From the NCBI GenBank assembly GCA_020846335.1, contig JADLED010000038.1, forward strand, positions 27,500 to 91,499: DNA of 64,000 bases, in the 5' to 3' direction. The notes below the pieces were generated by a model. The model was not told where the DNA came from. It was given only the letters and a program-made list of their open reading frames with translations, and made no database searches. The translations under genes and the position numbers were made by a program. Each line of letters begins with the position of its first letter. Within the stretch, counting starts at the first letter, position 1. Below are positions 8,547 through 18,530 of this stretch, piece after piece. Source of the stretch: Bacteroidia bacterium (GTDB lineage Bacteria; Bacteroidota; Bacteroidia; B-17B0; Aurantibacillaceae).

Positions 8547-9671
8547 CTACTCCTGCTTATTTTTTAATCCCATTAAAAGTTGGTAGGCACCTTTTACCAC
8601 AATGCTTGAATTATTTATTTCAGTGGCATTGAGTATTTCTATACGTCCTTTTTCGCTGTTGCCGGTTTTTACTTCTGTTAAAACAAATTTGTTTTTTTGT
8701 TTTTCCACAAACACATAGTTTCTGCCTTCATAGTTTAAAATGGCATCTTCGGGCAACACCGCGCAGGCAGCAGATGTTAGGTCTATTTCTGCATTCATGT
8801 ACATGCCGGGTATTAAAGACTTATCGTAGTTTTTAAAATGGCAATGCACTTCAATGCTTCTTTCGTTAGAGAGGTTTTGACCAATGAGCAATATTTCGCA
8901 GGCGTGCTTTTTTTCCAAATTATTATTTGTAAAAGCAACCAGCTTCTGACCGATATAGAGCTTGTCGATGTCTTTCTCAAAAACAGTCAGTGCCAGGTGA
9001 ATGTCGCTGGGATTTACCAATTCAAAAACAACATCGGCCGGATTAACGTATTTGCCAATGTTGGCGTTTATTTTAGAAACATAACCATCTATCGGTGCAA
9101 ATACATTCACACTTCTAGAAATGTTGTTCTCGTTTAGCTGTTCGGGATTAACGTTGATTAAACGCAGTTTTTCGGACAAAGATTTTAAGGCAATTTTTTG
9201 TGTGAGGTACTCCGCCTCGGCCTGCTGAAACACTTTGTCGCTGCTGGTTTTGTTAGCATTCAGTTCTTTTTGCCGTTGATATTCATTTTCGGAATAATTT
9301 ATTTTTGCTTTTACAGAAAGGAAGTCCTGTTGCAACTGAATGTATTGCGGGTCTTCAAAAGTGGCGATTACCTCGCCCTTGTTTACCTTCATGCCAGGTA
9401 ATAATTGTGTTGATTTTAAGTAACCTCCTAATGGTACACTTACCGATACCATGTTTTGTGGCGGCACATCAATCTTTCCATTTACCTTTAATATGGCCGA
9501 AATAGTGTCCATCTCTATTTTTCCATAACCCAAACCAATTGCGGCTATTTGTTCGTTGCTTAAATTAATTTCGGTACCGGTATCTATTGGTGTTGCGCTT
9601 TCGCTTGGCTTTTCCTTGTTTGAACAATTAACCAATAAAACGGATAATAATATGATTGCTGATTTTTTCAT
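8547..9671 (-). CDS. czcB: HME-RND efflux periplasmic adaptor lipoprotein (CzcB type)
   Basis: Membrane-fusion protein of a heavy-metal RND pump. It begins with a lipoprotein signal (lipobox LLVNC near residue 16). A barrel-sandwich/lipoyl half (VSVPLGGYLKSTQLLPGMKV) and a coiled-coil hairpin (QQDFLSVKAKINYSENEYQR) are followed by the second half (VNVFAPIDGYVSKINANIGK) and a C-terminal membrane-proximal domain. It should bridge the inner-membrane pump to the outer-membrane channel. It lies 38 bases downstream of the pump gene in one operon. Confidence 0.9.
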   Translation of the reverse strand: MKKSAIILLSVLLVNCSNKEKPSESATPIDTGTEINLSNEQIAAIGLGYGKIEMDTISAILKVNGKIDVPPQNMVSVSVPLGGYLKSTQLLPGMKVNKGEVIATFEDPQYIQLQQDFLSVKAKINYSENEYQRQKELNANKTSSDKVFQQAEAEYLTQKIALKSLSEKLRLINVNPEQLNENNISRSVNVFAPIDGYVSKINANIGKYVNPADVVFELVNPSDIHLALTVFEKDIDKLYIGQKLVAFTNNNLEKKHACEILLIGQNLSNERSIEVHCHFKNYDKSLIPGMYMNAEIDLTSAACAVLPEDAILNYEGRNYVFVEKQKNKFVLTEVKTGNSEKGRIEILNATEINNSSIVVKGAYQLLMGLKNKQE

Positions 9672-9709
9672 GTTTTTCTTTTTACAGTTGTTTTTGAGTA
9701 CTTGTGCGT

Positions 9710-12700
9710 TTACTTAGTTGATAAATAATTAAGCAGCGTAGCATTTTCGTTAAGGTTTTTTAAAGTGTTGATATAGTCGTTTTGCAAACCAATTGACTGA
9801 TTCATGAGCATTACCCATTCCAGATAATTAATTTCACCATTGGCAAACTGCTTACTTGCCGCGCCGGCAATGTCATCTGCGCCCTTTAACAATTTATTTT
9901 CGTAGAGCTGCAAATTGCCGCGCTGGTTTTTGTATTGAAACAATGTGGCATAATATTCAGTCGTAAGATTATTTATTGTAATCTCGTAATTGTTGGCTGC
10001 TATTTGCTCCATGGATTTTAAGGAAGCAATTTTGGCCTTTTGCGATCCAAAAAACAAAGGTATGCCCACACTCAGCTGTGCCGATTGAAAGCGTGTGGAA
10101 CGGGTAGTGTACAGCACATTGTCGGAACCGGTGCCCAACATGCTCATGTTATTGTAGAGCAACGAGATTTCGGGAAGCAAGCGGGCTTTTTCAAGGCGCG
10201 AAGCCATTGTAGCACTTTCTTTCTGCTGAAGAATTAAGCGGCCGGCCGGATGATCTTTAACAGTCGGCGTTTCGTTTATAGTTGCTGCCGGTATTTTTGC
10301 TTCGTTTTTATCCGGCACAAACAGTTGTTTGCAATTTAACAAGAGGTTAAACTTCAATGTCGAAATTTCAATGTCCGCTTCAAGCTGATTGAGCTGCAAT
10401 GCTATCTGCATGCGCTGAACCTCCACACTTGTTTTTTCAACAAGATTGCTTTCCCCAAGTTTAAACCGTTCTTCTGAGCGCTTTAAAAAATCGGCAAACA
10501 AACTATCTGACTTTAACAACAATTGCTTTTTTTGTTGCAGGTACACGTTGTTCGAAAACTCCATCGAAACGTTTCTTTTTATTTCAGCTTCTTTTAGGTT
10601 CACACTTAATTGCCCGCTTTTCCATTCCTGATTCAAAAGCTGTTTTTGTCGGGCATAAACCGTAGGGAAACTAAAACTCTGCCCCACACTAAACCGGTTG
10701 TCCTTATAGGCACTGTTAATTTGTCCGTATTCGCCCGACACGGTTGTAAGTGGGATGTTTGCAGAAGATTGAATGAGCTTTTGTTTGTACTCGAGCAACA
10801 GCTTTTCGTTACGAACCATTAAGTTATTTTTTAAAGCAGAATCAATCGCCAAATTTAACGACACTGGTTTTTGCGAAAAAATAGTCGGAGATAAAAACAC
10901 TAACAATACACTTATTGCTGTGGGATTTATTCCTTTAGATTTTTTTTGTTTCTCAAACAATATGTACAATACCGGCAAAACATACAACGTTAAAAAAGTG
11001 GCTATTAAGAGGCCGCCTATTACCACAGTTGCCAGTGGACGTTGAACTTCTGCACCGGAACCATTGCTTACAGCCATCGGAAAAAATCCAAGCGATGCCA
11101 CAAAAGCCGTCATTAGTACCGGGCGCAATCTTAGGCGTGTGCCTTGTTGCACAATTTGTTTTAAATCCGAAAGGCCTTCTTTTTTAAGCCGGTTAAACTC
11201 CGCTATTAACACAATGCCATTAAGCACCGCCACACCAAACAGCGCAATAAAGCCTACGCCTGCGCTAATGCTAAATGGCATACCACGCAAAGCCAGTGCA
11301 AAAATTCCACCAATGGCAGATAAAGGACTGGCGGAATAAATTAGCAGACCATGTTTAATGGAGTTAAAAGCAAAATACAATAACAAAAAAATGAGGAGCA
11401 ATGAAACCGGAACTGCCACCATCAATCGTTTTTTGGCGGCATTCAAATTTTCAAACGCACCACCGTAAGTGGGATAATAGCCCACCGGAAATTTTATCTC
11501 TGCTGCAATTTTATCCTGCAATTCGTTCACCACGCTTTGTATGTCTCTGCCGCGTACGTTAAAACCAACCGTAATGCGGCGCTTGGCATCTTCGCGTTGC
11601 ACCTGGTTGGGCCCGTCCTTTATTTCAACGCTTGCCAGTTGTTGCAATGGTATTTGAGTTCCCATGGGTGTTGGAATTAAGAGGTTACGCACATCTTCCA
11701 TATTGGTGCGTTTGTTGTTTTGAAGTCTCACCACCAAATCAAACCGCTTTTCACTTTCAAACACAAGCCCTGCGCTTTGTCCGGCAAACGATGCATTAAT
11801 AGTTTTGTTTATGTCATCAATTGAAAGGCCATACTGTGCAATGGCGGCACGATTGTAGTTAACAACAATTTGCGGCATACCCGTAACGGCTTCCACATAC
11901 AAATCCTTGGCGCCTTCTACTGTTCCAATTATCTCGCCCATTTTTTTTGCGTAGCGCGCCAGTGTGTCCAGGTCTTCGCCATATATTTTACAAACCACGT
12001 CCTGCTTGGCGCCCGTCATCAACTCGTTAAAACGCATTTGCACCGGGAACTGAAAACTGAAAGTAACACCAGGCAGCACCACCAATGCCTCCGACATTTT
12101 TTCGGCCAATTCGTTAAATGTTTTTGCCGATGTCCATTCTTTCTTATCCTTCAATATTATCATCATATCCGCCGCATCCATTGGCATAGGGTCAGTGGGT
12201 ACTTCGCCGCTTCCTATTTTGGTCACAATTTTTTGTATTTCGGGAAATTTTTGCTGAAGTATTTTTGCCGCTTTTTGTGTATTGGCGATGGTGGTGTTAA
12301 GATTACTTCCCGGTAATACACGCGTTTCCACGGCAAAATCGCCCTCTTCAAGTGTTGGAATAAACTCTCCACCCAAATAGGTAAGAACAATTATGGCAAT
12401 GGCAAACAATGCAAGTGTTGATGCCAGCAATGTTTTTGGGATGTTCAAAATTTTAATCAGTGTGTTTTGATAACCGCTCCCTAAGCGATTCATTAAACGG
12501 TCTGAAAAGTTTTCGCCGGGATTTACTTTTTTACTTAAAAATAATGCGCTCATCATGGGGATATAGGTGAGCGAAAGGATGAAAGCACCGAGCAAAGCAA
12601 AGGCAACGGTTTGTGCCATGGGTTTAAACATCTTTCCTTCAATGCCTTCGAGGGTAAATATGGGTAGGTAAACCACCAGAATAATAATTTGGCCAAACAC

Positions 12701-14053
12701 CGCACTATTCATCATTTTACTGGCCGATTGATTCACCTCTTTGTCCATTTGCTGCTGATTAAGTTGTGCAAAAGCTGTGGTTTTATTGTGATGCAAACGG
12801 TGCATAACAGCTTCCACAATAATTACCGCACCATCCACAATTAATCCGAAATCCAATGCGCCTAAACTCATAAGGTTACCACTTACTCCAAACATGTTCA
12901 TCATAATAATGGCAAATAACATGGCGAGTGGAATAACAGAAGCAACCAACAATCCGGCTCTTACATTACCCAAAAACAATACCAATACAAAAATCACAAT
13001 AAGTGCGCCTTCCATCAGGTTTTGTTCAACGGTGCCAATGGCATTGTTTACCATTTTTGTGCGGTCTAAAAACGGTTCCAGTATTACTCCTTCTGGCAAT
13101 GTTTTCTGAATCTGTTCTATTCTCTCTTTCACCCGTTTTATCACATCGCTGCTGTTCGCTCCTTTAAGCATCATGACTATGGCTCCCGCCACTTCGCCTT
13201 TATCATTAAAGCACATGGCGCCATAGCGGGTGGCTGCTCCATAATTTACCTCGGCAATGTCTTTAATTAAGAGTGGTGTACCGTTGTCAAGATTTTTTAC
13301 CCGGATGTTTTTGATGTCTTCGAGAGAACCCACTAATCCTTCGCTGCGGATGTATAACACCACGGGTCCTTTTTCAATGTAGGCTCCACCCGTGTTTTGA
13401 TTGTTTTTTTCGAGAGCAACAAACACATCGGTGATGGTGAGGTTAAACGATTTTAATTTGTTTGGGTCAACACCTATTTCGTATTGTTTGAGTGTGCCGC
13501 CAAAGCTGCTTACCTCGGCAACACCTTTAACGCCGAGCAACTGCCGTCGCACAATCCAGTCCTGAATGGTGCGCAACTCGGTGGTGTTAAACTTTTTTTC
13601 AAAACCTTCCTTAGGCCTTACCACGTATTGGTAAATTTCTCCCAAACCCGTTGTTACAGGGCCCAGCTCCGGTATCCCTACTCCGGCAGGAATGCGCGCC
13701 TGCACATTTTGAAGTCGTTCGGCCACCTGTTGCCTTGCCCAATAAATATCGGTGGCATCGTTAAAAACAATGGTAACCAACGACAAACCAAAGCGCGAAA
13801 AGCTTCGTATTTCGGTAAGCCCCGGAATGTTGTTATTGGCCTGTTCAATCGGAAAGGTTATTAAGCGCTCTATGTCGGTGGCGCCAAAAGAAGGAGCGGT
13901 GGTAATAATTTGCACCTGATTGTTGGTGATGTCAGGAACTGCATCGATGGGCAGTTTACTTAGTTGCAAAGCGCCGTAAATTATCATGCCCAGCGTAAAC
14001 AAACCTATTATAAGTTTATTCTTTATTGAAAAAGAAATGATTTTATCTAACAT
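9710..14053 (-). CDS. czcA: CzcA-type heavy-metal RND pump fused to a CzcC/TolC-like outer-membrane factor
   Basis: 1447 residues, about 400 longer than a normal CzcA. Residues 1 to about 1030 are a proton-driven RND pump (SKLPIDAVPDITNNQVQI at the start). Transmembrane helix 4 carries ALDFGLIVDGAVIIVE, the Asp/Asp/Glu pattern of divalent-cation (Zn/Co/Cd/Ni type) pumps rather than the Cu/Ag type. Near residue 1044 a hydrophobic stretch (AISVLLVFLSPTIFSQ) looks like an internal signal peptide. The rest is a TolC-like outer-membrane factor (SLNLAIDSALKNNLMVRNE and helical repeats). Such fusions are known in this phylum. The operon order is His-rich leader protein, this gene, czcB. Confidence 0.92.
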   Translation of the reverse strand: MLDKIISFSIKNKLIIGLFTLGMIIYGALQLSKLPIDAVPDITNNQVQIITTAPSFGATDIERLITFPIEQANNNIPGLTEIRSFSRFGLSLVTIVFNDATDIYWARQQVAERLQNVQARIPAGVGIPELGPVTTGLGEIYQYVVRPKEGFEKKFNTTELRTIQDWIVRRQLLGVKGVAEVSSFGGTLKQYEIGVDPNKLKSFNLTITDVFVALEKNNQNTGGAYIEKGPVVLYIRSEGLVGSLEDIKNIRVKNLDNGTPLLIKDIAEVNYGAATRYGAMCFNDKGEVAGAIVMMLKGANSSDVIKRVKERIEQIQKTLPEGVILEPFLDRTKMVNNAIGTVEQNLMEGALIVIFVLVLFLGNVRAGLLVASVIPLAMLFAIIMMNMFGVSGNLMSLGALDFGLIVDGAVIIVEAVMHRLHHNKTTAFAQLNQQQMDKEVNQSASKMMNSAVFGQIIILVVYLPIFTLEGIEGKMFKPMAQTVAFALLGAFILSLTYIPMMSALFLSKKVNPGENFSDRLMNRLGSGYQNTLIKILNIPKTLLASTLALFAIAIIVLTYLGGEFIPTLEEGDFAVETRVLPGSNLNTTIANTQKAAKILQQKFPEIQKIVTKIGSGEVPTDPMPMDAADMMIILKDKKEWTSAKTFNELAEKMSEALVVLPGVTFSFQFPVQMRFNELMTGAKQDVVCKIYGEDLDTLARYAKKMGEIIGTVEGAKDLYVEAVTGMPQIVVNYNRAAIAQYGLSIDDINKTINASFAGQSAGLVFESEKRFDLVVRLQNNKRTNMEDVRNLLIPTPMGTQIPLQQLASVEIKDGPNQVQREDAKRRITVGFNVRGRDIQSVVNELQDKIAAEIKFPVGYYPTYGGAFENLNAAKKRLMVAVPVSLLLIFLLLYFAFNSIKHGLLIYSASPLSAIGGIFALALRGMPFSISAGVGFIALFGVAVLNGIVLIAEFNRLKKEGLSDLKQIVQQGTRLRLRPVLMTAFVASLGFFPMAVSNGSGAEVQRPLATVVIGGLLIATFLTLYVLPVLYILFEKQKKSKGINPTAISVLLVFLSPTIFSQKPVSLNLAIDSALKNNLMVRNEKLLLEYKQKLIQSSANIPLTTVSGEYGQINSAYKDNRFSVGQSFSFPTVYARQKQLLNQEWKSGQLSVNLKEAEIKRNVSMEFSNNVYLQQKKQLLLKSDSLFADFLKRSEERFKLGESNLVEKTSVEVQRMQIALQLNQLEADIEISTLKFNLLLNCKQLFVPDKNEAKIPAATINETPTVKDHPAGRLILQQKESATMASRLEKARLLPEISLLYNNMSMLGTGSDNVLYTTRSTRFQSAQLSVGIPLFFGSQKAKIASLKSMEQIAANNYEITINNLTTEYYATLFQYKNQRGNLQLYENKLLKGADDIAGAASKQFANGEINYLEWVMLMNQSIGLQNDYINTLKNLNENATLLNYLSTK

Positions 14054-14133
14054 GTTGTGTTTGATTTAAAAAATTAGAACAAGGCATGGAGATTAATCAC
14101 ATGCAAAATGAGTTACACTTAAAAGAAATGTAA

Positions 14134-14541
14134 TCAGGCCTTTGGCGGCTGCCAGATAGAAACCTGAAATGAAGATGGGATAAACTGTAATTGAGGTAAT
14201 GAATACGTTTTTGTTTTCGTTTCGAGAGGATGAAAAGCGTAGGCCTGATGAACCGAGCCGGTGAAAAGATTGTTGCTTACCGAAGCGCAATTATTGTGCG
14301 ATTTAAATGGTAATTTCATGTCCCTGTCTGCATCACCATCATCGTCCTGTGTATTCGAATAGTGCATGTCGAGAAAATCAAAAAACGAAATGAGGTGATT
14401 TTTTTCTTTGTGTTCATGATAATGTTCTATCATTTCCGGAAACTTAAGTAATTCACGGAATTCGGTTGCCGAGAACAGATAAACAAACAACACGGTTATG
14501 ATAAACAGTTTTTTCAGAAACACAAAGGTAAGAAAAAACAC
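14134..14541 (-). CDS. Small His/Asp-rich exported protein leading the czc operon
   Basis: About 130 residues. No ATG start exists; GTG at 14541 or GTG at 14523 could be used. A hydrophobic N-terminus (KLFIITVLFVYLFSATEF) is followed by potential metal ligands: EMIEHYHEHKEKNH, then QDDDGDADRDMKLPFK. Small proteins with an H-x-EHK stretch and a D-rich ...LPFK motif are common just upstream of CzcA-type pumps in Bacteroidota, to my knowledge without an assigned function. Metal binding or sensing is an inference from position and residues. Confidence 0.7.
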   Translation of the reverse strand: MFFLTFVFLKKLFIITVLFVYLFSATEFRELLKFPEMIEHYHEHKEKNHLISFFDFLDMHYSNTQDDDGDADRDMKLPFKSHNNCASVSNNLFTGSVHQAYAFHPLETKTKTYSLPQLQFIPSSFQVSIWQPPKA

Positions 14542-14561
14542 AGGGTTTGCAAAACCTCTGA

Positions 14562-15752
14562 TTAAGCCGTTTTGGTTAAAAGAGCCATGTAAAAGCCATC
14601 AAACCCTTCATGTGGTAATAGCGTTTTTTCTTTAAGTAACTTAAAATTTTTATTCGCAGTTAAAAACGTTTTAACCTGCTCTTCGTTTTCGGATGGTAAA
14701 ATACTGCAGGTACTGTAAACCATGCTGCCATTAACTTTAAGCATGGCCGAATAGGTGCTGATTATTTCCTGCTGAATTTTTTTTGTATTTTCGATTGAGT
14801 CATCGCTTAGTTTCCATTTGGCATCCGGATTTCTTTTTAAAACACCCAGTCCGCTGCAAGGTACGTCGAGTAGTAGTTTGTCGGCTTTTGCTTCCAGGTT
14901 TTTAATGGTATTGTTTTTTTCAATAAGCCGGGTTTCCACATTAAAGGCACCGGCCCTTCTGGCCCTTTTTTTCAGTTCTTCGAGTTTCCAGTCTTCCACA
15001 TCCATGCTAATTACGCGGCCCTTGTTTTTCATGAGTGCAGCCAAATGCAGACTTTTGCCTCCTGCCCCGGCACATGCGTCAATAACCGTATCGCCGGGTT
15101 TTGGTTCTAAAAAACGACTGATTAATTGCGATCCGGCATCCTGCACTTCAAAAAAACCGTCTTTAAATAACTTGTTCTGAAACACATTCTCGCGCTTTAT
15201 TAATTGCAGAGCGTCTTCACAATCACTTACCTCCACGGTTTCAATTCGTTCTTTTAATAATGCCTCTTTAAGTTGTTGTCGCGTGGTTTTGAGTTGGTTC
15301 ACCCGCAAATACACTGCCGCCTGTGTATTCATGGCCAACGATTCTCTTTCCCATTTTTCGGCTCCCAGTTCTTTTGTACCCAACTGCCACAACCAATCGG
15401 GATACGATTCGTAAATAGCAGTGTTGTCTTTAAGGCTATCTTTCTTTTGCAAAATATAATCCACATCAACGTGTTTAAATTCCTGCCAATCCGGAATTTC
15501 GATGCCTTTTACCACTAACCAAACAGCCGTTATAAACCAAAAATTATTTTGTGATTCGGCCAACTCGGCAAACAGGCGGTAATTGCGAACTATATCGTAG
15601 GTGCCTTCGGCCACAAAACGGCGGTCGCGACTGCCCCATTGTGGATTTTGTTTAAATATTTTTTCGAGTGCTTTATCGGCGTAACGGCCTTTTGATAAAA
15701 TTTCCTGCGTGGTTTGCGCCACGGCGTTTACTAAATTTCGGTATAACTTCAT
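14562..15752 (-). CDS. RsmB-like rRNA (cytosine-C5) methyltransferase
   Basis: Fmu/NOL1-NOP2-Sun family. The SAM site is DACAGAGGKSLHLAALM; the two catalytic cysteines are in LLDVPCSGLG and VYSTCSILPSENEEQ. An N-terminal alpha-helical region precedes the Rossmann domain. 396 residues fits RsmB-like enzymes, probably modifying 16S rRNA, but the exact target base cannot be told from sequence alone. It is upstream of the czc operon on the same strand, 20 bases from the leader protein. Confidence 0.85.
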   Translation of the reverse strand: MKLYRNLVNAVAQTTQEILSKGRYADKALEKIFKQNPQWGSRDRRFVAEGTYDIVRNYRLFAELAESQNNFWFITAVWLVVKGIEIPDWQEFKHVDVDYILQKKDSLKDNTAIYESYPDWLWQLGTKELGAEKWERESLAMNTQAAVYLRVNQLKTTRQQLKEALLKERIETVEVSDCEDALQLIKRENVFQNKLFKDGFFEVQDAGSQLISRFLEPKPGDTVIDACAGAGGKSLHLAALMKNKGRVISMDVEDWKLEELKKRARRAGAFNVETRLIEKNNTIKNLEAKADKLLLDVPCSGLGVLKRNPDAKWKLSDDSIENTKKIQQEIISTYSAMLKVNGSMVYSTCSILPSENEEQVKTFLTANKNFKLLKEKTLLPHEGFDGFYMALLTKTA

Positions 15753-15770
15753 AGTGTATATCTGACCCGG

Positions 15771-18518
15771 CTACCTTACAACTTCAACAAATCCTTTAAG
15801 TGTTCGCTTAATTGTTCCCCTGAGCCTGGGTTCAAAAACATCGCAGGTATAAAAAAACGTTCCCTGACTAACTGTCTGTTTGCTAATAATACTAATTCCA
15901 TCCCATTTAAAATAAGGGTCGGTGGTAGTGTAAACCAGATTGCCCCAGCGGTCAAATATGTTAAGGTTTATCTCCTTAATCTGTCTTACTCTTACAGCCA
16001 TGTAAAAATCATTGATGTTATCGTTGTTGGGCGTAAACACATTTGGCAATTCAAAAATTGGGCAATTGTCTATGCAATAATCGCCACCCTTATTACTTTT
16101 GTTGTTTGCCGAATCCACGGCCTGAACAATATAGCAACCTACTATTTCCGACAATCCTTTGGCCACATATTCAAGTTTATCGGTACTTAGCAAGGTGTCG
16201 AGCAATTTGTATTCGTGGTTAATGCTTGGCCTGTAAAATAAAAAATACTTTGTCACGTCGTCGCTGCGATCGCAAAGTGTTCTCACATCCTGCCACGTTA
16301 TTACAACGTCCCCTGCCGGGCAATCGGCGCTTATATTCAAAGTTGGCGAGCAGGGTGGGGTTAAATCAACGGCAGTGGTGCACGATTGTTGCGAATTATT
16401 AATTAAGGGGCTTGTAATTCCAGGATCGGAGTAGGCGCCTTCACTGGTAACAAAGTAGCAATAATCATTTCGGTTGGCAATATTGTTTACGTCGGTATAA
16501 TTTGGTACAGTGGTGGTGGCAATGGCCGTGTAGGTAGCAGAGCCCGGATTCTTTCGGCTAACAGTGTAAGTGGTGTTAGTCCATGGTGTATTAAAGGACC
16601 ATTTTAAATCCATTCGCCGATCGGAAGGGGTGATGATAAGGAATACCGAAGAGGCCCTTTGTGATGTGCCCACGGTGCTTGTACCCGAAGTAAACTCTAC
16701 CACGTATTCATGAGGCGTGGTTTGAGTATTAAGGTTATTGTCAATAAACTGAATCGGAAGGTTTTGAACCCTGTTAGCTGTTGCGGAAAATATAATATCC
16801 ATGCCGCCCGCAGCGTTTTTGCGTTTAAGATTGTATTTGTAAGGCCCTGTAAAAACCAGAGTGTCCAGATTTTCGGAATTGGTAATCGGATGTTCCCATT
16901 TTACTCTGATGGAACCGGTGCTTGTGGAAGTACTCAACACGTCCACATTTAAAATCACCGGCACATCGCGCTTAAGTTCGCCGCACACCTGTGTGGTACC
17001 ATAGGTTTGAGTGCCATCTTTATAAAAAGCAACCACCAGATAGCTATACCTTTGCCCAACAACCAAGCCATTGCCGTTGTTGTTATCAATAAAAAAACTG
17101 ACGTTGTTATTTGTCTGACCTATCAGCACAAAGCCGCTGGAAGCAGGAATGATTCCGGTGCAGGGGTCGGGTGTAAAAGGAGTGCAATTGTTTTTACGAA
17201 AAATACGGTAGGACACAATTGGATTGTTAGCCGGATTACAGGAAGAGAGTGTCCACGATACACGCATGTTGGTGCCTTGTGGAACAGCCGTAACATTTTT
17301 AACAGCAGGTGGAATAACTTTTATGGCATAGCTCGCAAAAGACACTTGTTGAGCGATGGATCCGTTATCCTGTGCTTTAAAAATGGTAATGTATGGCTGC
17401 ACCCTTATGTGGTTACAATCTGTTTGCCATCTGAAATTTGAAACCAGGCCTGTGAGCGGATTGGTTTGAGTGACCGCCGAAAGCGGATTGAGAGTGGCGT
17501 TCGGTAAATTAGAAGAAAATGCTCCGCCTGCACCCTGCAGTGTTACAACGTCGCCATCGTTAGGGTCATACACATAAATGTTTTTTTCAATTAATATGCC
17601 GGCTTCCACACAGGTATCTTTTGGGACAATTATGTAGGGAGGATCTTCATTTCTACAAACCCCCACAATCACCTGCATATCGCGCAGCACATAGCCAATT
17701 AACTGATACACCCGGTTGGTGTTTTTTCGCCATTCTTTTACAATAAATGCAAGGTTGTATTCGCCTTCCCTACGAGGCGAACACCAGGATAAATTACCCG
17801 TAATGGCGTCTATATTGTATTCTTTTGGTCTTTCGCCCGGATAGGTATATCCTTGAACGGTTGTTCCACCCTGACCTCTGGAAGTGGAAATTTCATAACT
17901 TAAACTGTCTCCGTCCACATCATAGGCTGCCGGATTGTGCTGAAAACACTGACCCACACAAGCCTTATCAATGGGTGCATTATTAAAAATCGGAGAAGTG
18001 TTAGCGCCCGTAAAACTGTTAATGATTAATAGCGACTCCACATAAAATGGCTGACTTACCGAATATGGTATATTAACAACATTTTCGTTACGGTTGGGGT
18101 CATAACTTCGGATAAGGTAATCGCCAGGTCCCGGATAAACGTGCTCAATAATATATATGCTTTTATTTACCACATAACCAGATGCATTAATAATAATGGA
18201 GCCGCAAGGAATGGACGTGTTGCCAACATTGCAGCCACAGGTGTAGGTGTTTCCGTTTGTGCGGGGGGCAATGCCCCTTGTCCCATCGCCAAAATAAATG
18301 GTATCCACACAGCGGTCGGCAACCCCGCTGCCATAGTCGGTGTACTTCACCAGTGTAATGCGGTACTTGTATAACTCCACTGTAACTCCGCCAACAACAG
18401 TGGTGGTTGGGGCAATGCGCGTGTAGGTTATTTCGCCGGCACGGTTGTGTGTGGCATGAAGTAAATTAAATGCAGTGGTGCAAAGGATAAAAAGCAATAT
18501 TTTGCGGGCGGCTTTCAT
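15771..18518 (-). CDS. Large secreted protein with T9SS type B (gliding-associated) C-terminal domain
   Basis: ATG at 18518 is chosen over the TTG at 18524 because it begins a clean signal peptide (MKAARKILLFILCTTAFNLLHA). The N-terminal part (HNRAGEITYTRI) and following beta-rich domains resemble PKD/cadherin-like modules; the middle has fibronectin type III-like strands. The C-terminus is the CHU/gliding-motility type B sorting domain: LPNVFTPNNDNINDFY, then FDRWGNLVYTT, ending in GFVEVVR. It is likely surface-attached. It sits 12 bases downstream of another T9SS gene on the same strand. Confidence 0.88.
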   Translation of the reverse strand: MKAARKILLFILCTTAFNLLHATHNRAGEITYTRIAPTTTVVGGVTVELYKYRITLVKYTDYGSGVADRCVDTIYFGDGTRGIAPRTNGNTYTCGCNVGNTSIPCGSIIINASGYVVNKSIYIIEHVYPGPGDYLIRSYDPNRNENVVNIPYSVSQPFYVESLLIINSFTGANTSPIFNNAPIDKACVGQCFQHNPAAYDVDGDSLSYEISTSRGQGGTTVQGYTYPGERPKEYNIDAITGNLSWCSPRREGEYNLAFIVKEWRKNTNRVYQLIGYVLRDMQVIVGVCRNEDPPYIIVPKDTCVEAGILIEKNIYVYDPNDGDVVTLQGAGGAFSSNLPNATLNPLSAVTQTNPLTGLVSNFRWQTDCNHIRVQPYITIFKAQDNGSIAQQVSFASYAIKVIPPAVKNVTAVPQGTNMRVSWTLSSCNPANNPIVSYRIFRKNNCTPFTPDPCTGIIPASSGFVLIGQTNNNVSFFIDNNNGNGLVVGQRYSYLVVAFYKDGTQTYGTTQVCGELKRDVPVILNVDVLSTSTSTGSIRVKWEHPITNSENLDTLVFTGPYKYNLKRKNAAGGMDIIFSATANRVQNLPIQFIDNNLNTQTTPHEYVVEFTSGTSTVGTSQRASSVFLIITPSDRRMDLKWSFNTPWTNTTYTVSRKNPGSATYTAIATTTVPNYTDVNNIANRNDYCYFVTSEGAYSDPGITSPLINNSQQSCTTAVDLTPPCSPTLNISADCPAGDVVITWQDVRTLCDRSDDVTKYFLFYRPSINHEYKLLDTLLSTDKLEYVAKGLSEIVGCYIVQAVDSANNKSNKGGDYCIDNCPIFELPNVFTPNNDNINDFYMAVRVRQIKEINLNIFDRWGNLVYTTTDPYFKWDGISIISKQTVSQGTFFYTCDVFEPRLRGTIKRTLKGFVEVVR

Positions 18519-18530
18519 GTGCAAGGTTTT

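Noticed and set aside
11870-12316. Plus-strand 148-codon ORF inside czcA
   Set aside because: It lies entirely within the antisense of a well-supported RND pump and has no family features.
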